This document shows, one piece after another, positions 1-5,514 of a stretch of DNA of 7,329 nucleotides. This DNA comes from Deltaproteobacteria bacterium. Its GTDB lineage: Bacteria > Desulfobacterota > Desulfobacteria > Desulfobacterales > Desulfatibacillaceae. Every line of letters begins with the position of its first letter. The first letter of the stretch is position 1. The notes under the pieces are model-generated. The model was not told where the DNA came from, made no database searches, and worked only from the letters and a program-made list of their open reading frames with translations. A program made the translations under genes and the position numbers. The stretch covers positions 1 through 7,329 of the forward strand of contig JAFDHW010000115.1 of the NCBI GenBank assembly GCA_019308705.1. The letters run 5' to 3'.

Positions 1-82
1 TTGCCCGAGATCGAATTTTTCTTTATTTTCAATCCGTTGGAGCTGTTTTTTGGGTCTTGCGCCAAAGACAGTCTGATTATTG

Positions 83-113
83 GAGGAATTCTGCCATTCG
101 GGCAAAATTCCTC
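83..113. repeat. Hairpin just outside the left repeat arm
   Basis: GAGGAATT (83-90) pairs perfectly with AATTCCTC (106-113). After one C/A mismatch, TGCC (92-95) pairs with GGCA (101-104), leaving a 5-nt loop. Neither strand has a T-run directly after the stem, so it is not a classical intrinsic terminator. It lies 6 bp outside the 19-bp arm at 120-138, mirroring the larger hairpin outside the right arm. Confidence 0.55.
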
Positions 114-119
114 AGGCTT

Positions 120-138
120 CGTGAATAATCCGGGCTAG
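120..138 (+). repeat. Left arm of 19-bp perfect inverted repeat
   Basis: CGTGAATAATCCGGGCTAG on the plus strand is the exact reverse complement of 7215-7233. The match is 19/19 and stops on both sides at the next base. The arms read inward and frame all six genes (120-7233). A rough random expectation for a 19-bp inverted match in a window this size is about 1 in 10,000, so it is unlikely to be chance. No direct repeat suggesting a target-site duplication is seen next to the arms. Confidence 0.93.
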
Positions 139-141
139 TTT

Positions 142-166
142 GGAAAGCTTGGGGAAGCCCTTTTCC
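142..166 (-). terminator. Possible factor-independent hairpin after the radical SAM gene
   Basis: Downstream of the radical SAM stop, the transcript can fold GGAAA with TTTCC and GCTT with AAGC around a CCCC loop, with a 3-nt bulge: nine pairs between 142 and 166. A second option pairs CCTTTTC with GAAAAGG across a 13-nt loop (about 159-185). Neither is followed by a U-run, so termination here is only an inference from position, about 30 nt past the stop codon. Confidence 0.25.
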
Positions 167-195
167 ATCACCCGGGGCGAAAAGGATTTTTCCCG

Positions 196-1608
196 CTATC
201 TCCCACCCTTGAGCATTCCCAGCGCGCCTCTGGCCATGGTGAAGAGCGTCTCCGGGGAACGGATTTTTTTGGCCTGGCGGAGGATGAACCGGGGGCGGAA
301 GTAGAACTTGCGGTAGGCCCGGGCGCAGATGGCGTCAAGCTCCTCCCTGGAGAAGTGGGCGGTCCACGCGGGGCTTTCAAAGGGGGCCAGGGGGTCGGCG
401 GCGAACGCGCGCCACACGTCGCTCTTGACCACGCCCTGATCCAGGGCCAGCTGGTAGAGGGGGGTGTTCGGGTAGGGGGAGCAGATGGAGAACTGGGCGT
501 AGTCCGGGTCCAAATCCTTCAACAGGTCCAGGGTCTGTTGGATGTCTTCTTCTGTTTCTTCCAGGTTTCCCACCATGAAATCCGCCAGGGTGGTGATGCC
601 CGCCGCCCGGCACCAGGAAAAGGCGGCCCTGGCCTGGTCCGGGGTGGTCCCCTTTTTCATGGCGGCCAAAACCCTGGGCGAGCCGGACTCCACGCCAAAG
701 GACAGCCGCGCGCACCCGGCCTTTTTCATGAGGGCCAGCAGTTCCGGGTCCACCCGGTCCACCCGGGTGCGGGCCTCCCACACCACGGGCGCGCCGCGCT
801 CCATCAGTCCCTGGCAGATGTCGACCACCCGTTTCCGGTCCAGGGAAAAGGTATCGTCGTGGATGAACACCTCGCCCACGCCCAAAGAGACCACGTCGTC
901 GAACTCCGCCAGCACGCGGTCCGCGGAATGGGCGCGGTACTTTCTGCCCATGCGGTTGCAGAACACGCAGGAGAACGGGCAGCCCCGGGAGGTGATCATG
1001 ATGGCGATGGGGTTTTTCTGCGCCAGCACGGACGTGTAGCGATCGTAGGGGGTGTCCCTGCGCGCGGGAATGGGCACGGCGTCCAGGTCGGAAAGCAGCC
1101 CGGCGGACGGGGTGTACACCACGTTGCCGTCCTTTTTGCCGGCCACGCCGGGCACCGAAAGCCGGGCCTCGGGATCGTCGAAGCGATCCAGGAACGTTAT
1201 CAGCCCCTCCTCCCCCTCCCCGGCGAAGGCGAAGTCCACGTAGGGCAGGGCCGCGGTTTCCTCGGGATAGATGGTGGGGTGGGGCCCGCCGATCATCACG
1301 GCGGTTCCCGGCGAGGCGGCCTTGATTTCCTTTGCCAGGAGGCAGGCGTCGGGCATGGTGTGGGTCATGGCCTGGATGCCGATGAGGTCCGGCTGGTGCG
1401 AAAGCGCGCGGCGGGCCGCCTGGCGGTGGTCCAGGCCCTCCAGGTTGGCGTCGAGAAACGCGGATTCGTGCGCCGAGCGGTTGAGCGCGGCCTTCAAGTA
1501 CAAAAGCCCCATGGGCGGGTTTGCGCCCCGGTTCTCGTCCACGTAGTCCGGTGTGGCCGCGCCCAGGACGTTTTTCAGCGGCGCGTGGACCAGGACAGCC
1601 TTAGCCAT
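196..1608 (-). CDS. B12-binding-domain radical SAM protein (class B-like)
   Basis: A 470-residue protein with the two-domain layout of cobalamin-dependent radical SAM enzymes. Residues about 1-150 form a Rossmann-like B12-binding region (MIGGPHPTIYPEE at 105-117), but the cobalamin-ligating DxHxxG motif is absent, as in many BchE-like members. Residues about 200-400 are the radical SAM barrel with CxxxCxxC (C210, C214, C217) for the 4Fe-4S cluster that cleaves S-adenosylmethionine, followed by FGVESGS (304-310), a usual SAM-contact segment. Length is normal for the family and both ends look complete. The ATG at 1608 has an AAGGG ribosome binding site about 6 nt upstream and overlaps the glycosyltransferase stop by 8 bp, so the two genes are probably translationally coupled. 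Class is firm; substrate unknown. Related enzymes methylate or rearrange unactivated carbons in lipids, hopanoids, tetrapyrroles and antibiotics. The glycosyltransferase partner suggests a membrane lipid or glycan substrate (inference). Confidence 0.93.
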   Translation of the reverse strand: MAKAVLVHAPLKNVLGAATPDYVDENRGANPPMGLLYLKAALNRSAHESAFLDANLEGLDHRQAARRALSHQPDLIGIQAMTHTMPDACLLAKEIKAASPGTAVMIGGPHPTIYPEETAALPYVDFAFAGEGEEGLITFLDRFDDPEARLSVPGVAGKKDGNVVYTPSAGLLSDLDAVPIPARRDTPYDRYTSVLAQKNPIAIMITSRGCPFSCVFCNRMGRKYRAHSADRVLAEFDDVVSLGVGEVFIHDDTFSLDRKRVVDICQGLMERGAPVVWEARTRVDRVDPELLALMKKAGCARLSFGVESGSPRVLAAMKKGTTPDQARAAFSWCRAAGITTLADFMVGNLEETEEDIQQTLDLLKDLDPDYAQFSICSPYPNTPLYQLALDQGVVKSDVWRAFAADPLAPFESPAWTAHFSREELDAICARAYRKFYFRPRFILRQAKKIRSPETLFTMARGALGMLKGGR

Positions 1609-2653
1609 GGGAAACCCTTGCCGGCGGGATATGTCCCGCGGAAAGCTCTTTCCAGCGGAAAAATTCCGGGGCGGCGTACAGGTCGCGGTTGTCCACCAGG
1701 GAGGCGGACGGCGGCTGGGCGGCGCGCACCCGGAAGCGGATGTCCTCCAAAAGGAACCGGTGGCCCGTGAACACGGAGGCGAACAGGCCGGAAACCGCGA
1801 ACAGCACGCACAAAATCAGGGCGAACAGCACCAGCAGGCCCGTGCCGGTCTTGAACTTGATCATGTCCGGCGGCGCAAAGGCCAGATAGTAGGCGATGCG
1901 CGCGGACCCGGCTAAGGCCACCAGGCCGGAGCCCGCGGACAACAGCCCGAAGAACCGTTTGGGCCTGTAGAACAGGTAGGAGGAAAAAAGGACCATAAGC
2001 TGGTTTTTGATGAACTGGAAGTTGGAGGAGAACAGGCGCGAGGGGCGGGTCTTGGGGTTGGTTCCCACGGGGACCCAGGCCACGCGCAGGCCGCACTCCC
2101 CGGCCTGGATGAGGGTTTCCAGGGTGTGGGAGAACATGTTCATCACGCAAAGCCGCAAGGCGGCCCGGCGGGAAAAGGCGCGGAACCCGCTGGTGGCGTC
2201 GGGCACGCCCGTGCCGGAAAGCCTCCGCACCACCGCACTGCCCAGCTTCTGCAAAAGCTTCTTTGTCCGGGAGAACTCCGGGTGGCCGGAGATGTCCCGG
2301 CATCCCACCACCATGTCCGCCTCGCCCTGCAGGACGGGCGCGGCCAGCCTGGGGATGTCCGCGCCCTGGTACTGGTTGTCCCCGTCCGTGTGCACGATGA
2401 TGTCCGCGCCCAGGTTCAGGCAGGATTCCATGCCCCGCACAAAGGACTGGGCCAGGCCCAGGTTGCCCGGGTTTTGCAGGACAAAATCCACCCCGAGTTC
2501 CCGCGCTTTTTCGGCCGTGCCGTCTGTGGACCCGTCGTCCACCACCAAGGTGTAGATCTCGTCCACGCCGTCGATCTCTCGGGGCAGGTCCGCCAGCACT
2601 GCGGGCAGGGTGTCGCGCTCGTTGTAGCAGGGAATCTGGATGAAAAGCTTCAT
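1601..2653 (-). CDS. Family 2 glycosyltransferase, polyprenyl/dolichol-phosphate sugar synthase-like, membrane-bound
   Basis: A 350-residue GT2-type enzyme expected to move a sugar from a nucleotide-sugar to a lipid phosphate or similar acceptor at the inner face of the cytoplasmic membrane. Visible signs: an N-terminal IPCYNERDTL (7-16), nucleotide-binding VVDDGSTDGT (37-46), a DxD-type metal site TDGDNQY (89-95), and ATSGFRAFSR (153-162), typical of dolichol-phosphate-mannose synthase relatives. Two hydrophobic helices follow (about 235-259 and 271-295), then a soluble tail of some 50 residues. The start at 2653 gives a complete catalytic domain; the ribosome site (GGCGGA) is modest and may be masked by leader pairing. 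TAA 1603-1601 lies inside the start of the radical SAM gene. Sugar donor and acceptor cannot be told. Membership of GT2 is near certain; the DPM-like subtype is likely. Confidence 0.93.
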   Translation of the reverse strand: MKLFIQIPCYNERDTLPAVLADLPREIDGVDEIYTLVVDDGSTDGTAEKARELGVDFVLQNPGNLGLAQSFVRGMESCLNLGADIIVHTDGDNQYQGADIPRLAAPVLQGEADMVVGCRDISGHPEFSRTKKLLQKLGSAVVRRLSGTGVPDATSGFRAFSRRAALRLCVMNMFSHTLETLIQAGECGLRVAWVPVGTNPKTRPSRLFSSNFQFIKNQLMVLFSSYLFYRPKRFFGLLSAGSGLVALAGSARIAYYLAFAPPDMIKFKTGTGLLVLFALILCVLFAVSGLFASVFTGHRFLLEDIRFRVRAAQPPSASLVDNRDLYAAPEFFRWKELSAGHIPPARVSHG

Positions 2654-2654
2654 G

Positions 2655-2706
2655 CGATCCGCCGGCTAAGCGTTGCAGGGGATGTTCGGGAGCATACAAC
2701 GGATCG
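2655..2706 (-). promoter_or_regulatory. Glycosyltransferase leader with possible ribosome-site masking
   Basis: In the minus-strand transcript, CGATCCG (from 2706-2700) is an exact reverse complement of CGGATCG (2661-2655), which covers the weak ribosome site just before the ATG at 2653. CGTTG and CAACG (2701-2697 and 2675-2671) form a second, nested pairing. A TATGCT resembling a -10 box (2696-2691) lies inside this leader with no good -35 box, so it is unclear whether the upstream arm is transcribed from a local promoter or only by read-through from the kinase gene. The rest of the 125-bp gap (to 2778) holds a weak hairpin (2726-2732 with 2744-2751) and nothing else I recognise. Confidence 0.25.
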
Positions 2707-2778
2707 GGGGTTCAAGGAAAGTGGCGCATGGCTTTTGGAGCCCGCCCATGCTGTCCGCAGCCCGGGGTCTTCTTCCCG

Positions 2779-4488
2779 TTACGGCGGCGGCACGGGGGCG
2801 GTGGTGGTGCGCTCCCTGGCGGGCAGGGGGCGCGCCGCCCGCCGGGCCATGACGAACGTGGCCGCCAAACCCGCGGGCGCGGCCATGGCCTCGATCAGCG
2901 CACGCTGCACCGGCATCTGTTCCAGGTCCAGGGCGGGCAGAAGCGCCGTCAGTTCCGTTTTGAACACCAGGAAAAGGAACAGGGCCAGGCCCAAAAACGC
3001 GGTCCAGGCCACGGCGTGGGCTCCCACCATGTCCCAGGTGAACCGGGGCATGGCCATGCGCACCGCCGCGCCTGCGGCCAGCGCCGCGCCGGTCCAGAGC
3101 AAAAACCACGCCATGGCGCCGGGAAATTCCGGCATCCTCGCGGCCACCCCGGCGGCGGAAACGGCCAGGAACGTGAAAAAGGCGTGGCGCTTGGAAAACC
3201 CGGGGATGGCCCACACCAGCCCCAGGCCCACGGCCATGCCGCCCGGGATCCACCCCGGGGCCCACGCCGGGTTCCAGAGGGTCACCTGCCGGGCCGAGAG
3301 GGCGTTCTGGACGCCGGCCGCACCCGCCCAGCCCAGGAGGCACACCAGGGTGGCCAGGAAAAAATCCCGCGCCACGGTCAGTGGCGAAAGGGCCAAGGGT
3401 CCTTGGCAATGCTGGCAGGTCATGCGCGACAGGGGCCGGTCGCCGGGCACCCGGTTGGGCCGGGCGCACCGCGGGCACAGGGCGTAGCGCGAAGCCGGCT
3501 CCCGGAAGCGCGAACGCTGCGCGCCGCGCGTCCGCGAGGACGTCCCGCCGCTTCTGGTTGAAGCGGCTTTTACGGGAGCCCGCGCGGTCTTTTTGGCCTT
3601 TCCCCTGTCCCGCTTTTTCTTTTTGGGGGCCAGCGCCTCCTCCACCTCCTCGAAATCCCTGGGCCGGTCCGTGGGGTCAAAGGCCAGGCAGGAGCGGATC
3701 ACCGCCGCGATGTGGTCCGGCACGTCGGGCCGGGAAAACTCCACGCCCTTTTCCTTGACCAGGGAGAGCCGCTCGATGAAGTCCGCTTCCTCGTGGGGCA
3801 GGGTGCCCTCCCACAAGAAGAAGGAGACCAGGCCGAAGGAATAGAGGATGGTGGCCAAGGAAGGCCGCTGGGCCTGGAGGATGGTTTCGGGCGCGGACCA
3901 GTCCGGGGTGTATTGCACCTTGGCGGTGGAGGACACCGAGGCGAGCCTCTTCAGCCCGCCGAGGTCGCCGATGACCAGGTCTTCCTGCTGGTTGAACAGC
4001 AGGTTGGAGGGTTTCAAGTCCGTGACCAGGAAGGGGTCTCCGCACTCCTGGGAGAGCCTGCGCAGAACGCCCGCCAGTTCCATCATGAGGCCCATGGCTT
4101 CCTCGGTGGCAAGGCGTCCCTCCTGGTCCAACACGTGGTCCCGGAGGTTCTTTACGCAAAGCTCCATGAGAATGGCCAGGTATCCCTTGGCCCCGGTGTC
4201 CGTGACCTCCTTGCCCACCAGGTGAAAGTCCATGACCTTGAGCACGCCCGGGCCTTCGATCTTCTCGTAGTATTCCTTGACCGCGTGGAAGTCCTGGGAG
4301 ATGCGGGAGTCCAAGTCGGCCTTGGAGGGGTTGGACAACGAGCGTTCCACGGCCAGGGGCACCACCTTCACGGCCCGGTCCTTCAGCCCGTCCGTGATCT
4401 CGTACACCGTCCCGTACACGCCCTCGCCAAGGGGCCGCACCACCTTGTAGGTGGGCAGGCACTTTTTGATGACCTGGGTGGGATTCAT
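2779..4488 (-). CDS. Membrane-anchored Ser/Thr protein kinase with zinc ribbon
   Basis: A 569-residue Hanks-type kinase that transfers ATP phosphate to protein Ser/Thr. The kinase domain spans about 14-285: glycine loop GEGVYG (21-26), ATP lysine K41 (AVKVV), catalytic loop VTDLKPSN (155-162) with D157, K159 and N162, metal-binding D175 in DLGG, WSAPE (197-201), and R275 in DPTDRP. The HRD motif is VTD and DFG is DLG, so it is a non-RD kinase, yet the main catalytic residues remain. A basic linker (about 289-330) leads to a four-cysteine zinc ribbon (C338, C341, C358, C361), then about six hydrophobic helices (roughly 375-395, 413-430, 436-452, 457-478, 488-509, 530-548). The catalytic domain should face the cytoplasm. 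Start chosen at ATG 4488, 32 bp after the phosphatase stop, with GGGG about 5 nt upstream; the frame stays open far upstream, but that part overlaps the phosphatase and looks like low-complexity shadow. Target unknown; the phosphatase is the obvious counterpart. Confidence 0.93.
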   Translation of the reverse strand: MNPTQVIKKCLPTYKVVRPLGEGVYGTVYEITDGLKDRAVKVVPLAVERSLSNPSKADLDSRISQDFHAVKEYYEKIEGPGVLKVMDFHLVGKEVTDTGAKGYLAILMELCVKNLRDHVLDQEGRLATEEAMGLMMELAGVLRRLSQECGDPFLVTDLKPSNLLFNQQEDLVIGDLGGLKRLASVSSTAKVQYTPDWSAPETILQAQRPSLATILYSFGLVSFFLWEGTLPHEEADFIERLSLVKEKGVEFSRPDVPDHIAAVIRSCLAFDPTDRPRDFEEVEEALAPKKKKRDRGKAKKTARAPVKAASTRSGGTSSRTRGAQRSRFREPASRYALCPRCARPNRVPGDRPLSRMTCQHCQGPLALSPLTVARDFFLATLVCLLGWAGAAGVQNALSARQVTLWNPAWAPGWIPGGMAVGLGLVWAIPGFSKRHAFFTFLAVSAAGVAARMPEFPGAMAWFLLWTGAALAAGAAVRMAMPRFTWDMVGAHAVAWTAFLGLALFLFLVFKTELTALLPALDLEQMPVQRALIEAMAAPAGLAATFVMARRAARPLPARERTTTAPVPPP

Positions 4489-4520
4489 GGCGCCCCGGAG
4501 AAAAAGTCCGCGCCCGGCCC

Positions 4521-5279
4521 TCAAGCCGAAACGCGCAAGAGGATGAAACTGGTGTTGTCCTTCAGGCCCGCTGTTTTGAGTTCGTCCATGAGCGCCTGCG
4601 CGCGGTCCATGGACCCGTCGGCCATGACCTCGGCAAGCTTTTCGTCGGAGAAGAGGTCGCACACCCCGTCGGTGCACAACAGGTAGACGGCCTCGCCTTC
4701 GATGGCCTCCTCCGTGAAGTTCACTTGGTACTTTTCCCAGGCGTGGTCGAAGGTGGGTCCCAGGCCGAACTCCACCAGGTTGCGGAAGGGGCTCGTGAAG
4801 GCCTCCTTTTCCGTGATGAGGCCCTGGCCGATCATGCGCTGGACCACGGAATGGTCCGTGGACACCCGGGAAAACGGCCCCGGCGAAACCCGGTACACCC
4901 TGCTGTCGCCCAGGTTGAACACCAGCACGCGGCCGGCGGCGGTCAAAAGGCCCGTGGCCGTGGTGCCCCCGTCGTCCAGGTCTTCGCGGCGGGCCTCCAT
5001 TTCCTTTTGCACCTCCACCAGGGCCTGGTTGACGGCCTCCTGGTCCGTGCCGGCGGCCGCCAGCTTTTGGGAGAGCAGTTCCGCGGTTTGCGCGCTCACT
5101 CGCTCGCCGGCCGAGTGGCCGCCCAGGCCGTCCAGGGCCACGGCAACCACCGTCTGCGCTTCGCCCTGGCCGGATTCGTCCACCGCGTGGCCCTGGTAGA
5201 CCGTCTCCCCCACCAGAAGGGCGTCCTCCTGGTTGGCGCGGGGGCCGTTGTCCATCATGCACCGGAAAGCAAACTTCAT
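4521..5279 (-). CDS. PP2C-family protein Ser/Thr phosphatase
   Basis: A 252-residue stand-alone PP2C/PPM phosphatase, a usual bacterial length, which removes phosphate from Ser/Thr using two metal ions. Motifs appear in order: RANQED (14-19), DGLGGHSAGE (50-59) with metal ligand D50, GTTATG (105-110), LGDSRVYR (123-130), DHSVVQRMI (142-150), TDGVCDLF (203-210) with D204, and KDN (240-242) with D241. All expected metal-ligating acidic residues are present, so it should be active. There is no signal peptide or membrane segment: cytoplasmic. It is the first gene of the unit and precedes the kinase by 32 bp, the common pairing in which the phosphatase reverses the kinase's work, including autophosphorylation. 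ATG 5279 opens the PP2C fold correctly, but its ribosome site is poor; a much stronger GGAAAGGAG lies about 37 nt upstream, and no in-frame start codon lies between that site and the ATG. Confidence 0.94.
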   Translation of the reverse strand: MKFAFRCMMDNGPRANQEDALLVGETVYQGHAVDESGQGEAQTVVAVALDGLGGHSAGERVSAQTAELLSQKLAAAGTDQEAVNQALVEVQKEMEARREDLDDGGTTATGLLTAAGRVLVFNLGDSRVYRVSPGPFSRVSTDHSVVQRMIGQGLITEKEAFTSPFRNLVEFGLGPTFDHAWEKYQVNFTEEAIEGEAVYLLCTDGVCDLFSDEKLAEVMADGSMDRAQALMDELKTAGLKDNTSFILLRVSA

Positions 5280-5326
5280 GGCCTGCGTCCGCCAGCAGGG
5301 GCACGGCGGACGGATTCTCCTTTCCA

Positions 5327-5340
5327 GGGCCCGCGGGCCC
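5327..5340. promoter_or_regulatory. 14-bp perfect GC-only palindrome in the phosphatase leader
   Basis: GGGCCCGCGGGCCC reads the same on both strands and lies 47 bp before the phosphatase ATG, immediately upstream of the GGAAAGGAG sequence (5325-5317). In DNA it could bind a dimeric regulator. In RNA it could fold as a 5-bp stem with a CGCG loop. In a GC-rich genome such a palindrome has a higher chance frequency, so function is unproven. Confidence 0.35.
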
Positions 5341-5370
5341 GGCCAGGGGCATCCCTATTTGTCCCAGAAG

Positions 5371-5380
5371 GAATAATCCG
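5371..5380 (+). repeat. Core copy of the terminal repeat in the divergent region
   Basis: GAATAATCCG here matches exactly the central 10 bases of both 19-bp arms (123-132 and complement of 7221-7230). Following bases (TGTTAA) still agree at some positions with GGCTAG of the arms. It lies between the divergent phosphatase and YkgJ-like genes, in the same orientation to the YkgJ-like gene as the right arm has to the aminotransferase. Confidence 0.5.
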
Positions 5381-5430
5381 TGTTAAGCTGGGCGGCACGA
5401 AAACCTTGCCGCAAATCAAGATGCTTTACA

Positions 5431-5460
5431 GGTATATCCCGGCAGCCGCCCCCTGGGCAA
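5431..5460 (-). promoter_or_regulatory. Candidate sigma-70-type promoter for the phosphatase-kinase unit
   Basis: On the minus strand, TTGCCC (5460-5455) and TATACC (5436-5431) are separated by 18 bp, matching four of six consensus bases in each box. This would give a leader of about 145 nt containing the core repeat, the palindrome and GGAAAGGAG. It sits back-to-back with the candidate plus-strand promoter; the two -35 boxes are 10 bp apart. It is a weak consensus match. Confidence 0.3.
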
Positions 5461-5470
5461 CCCGAAATGC

Positions 5471-5498
5471 TTGCGCCCGGGGCAACCCGGGGTAAAAT
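5471..5498 (+). promoter_or_regulatory. Candidate sigma-70-type promoter for the YkgJ-like gene
   Basis: TTGCGC (5471-5476), a 16-bp spacer and TAAAAT (5493-5498, five of six consensus bases) precede the ATG at 5515. Initiation would be near 5505, leaving a leader of only about 10 nt and no clear Shine-Dalgarno, so translation may be nearly leaderless. The spacer holds CCCGGGG twice (5476-5482 and 5486-5492), exactly 10 bp apart, a possible operator. GGGCAACCCG also occurs twice (5455-5464 and 5480-5489). Confidence 0.35.
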
Positions 5499-5514
5499 GG
5501 TCTATGTTTGACCC

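Larger units (their letters stand above)
1..138 (+). other. AT-richer left flank with an open frame ending in the repeat arm
   Basis: Bases 1-120 count 52 G+C (about 43%), well below the rest of the window. Plus-strand frame 1 is open from the window edge for 45 codons and stops at TAG 136-138, so the last codons (V-N-N-P-G-stop) are made by the 19-bp repeat arm. The peptide is rich in Phe, Leu and Ile and I recognise no family in it. It could be the 3' end of a gene lying mostly outside the window, or chance, since the stretch is short and AT-richer. No ribosome binding site or start is visible. An 8-bp inverted match, TTGCCCGA (1-8) with TCGGGCAA (98-105), also lies here. Confidence 0.2.

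Noticed and set aside
355..1770. Long plus-strand open frame (471 codons) opposite the radical SAM gene
   Set aside because: Antisense shadow in GC-rich DNA: Gly/His/Arg-rich, no domain, while the opposite strand has clear radical SAM motifs.
2126..3487. Long plus-strand open frame (453 codons) across glycosyltransferase and kinase genes
   Set aside because: Spans two minus-strand genes and their gap, with low-complexity Ala/Arg/Gly content and no recognisable fold.
2779..5352. 857-codon version of the kinase
   Set aside because: The upstream 288 codons overlap a motif-complete PP2C gene in another frame and read as Gly/Pro/Arg shadow. Start at 4488 gives a normal kinase N-terminus.
5390..5412. 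Sigma-54-like GGCAC...TTGC element
   Set aside because: The spacing between GG and GC is 12 bases where the -24/-12 consensus needs 10.
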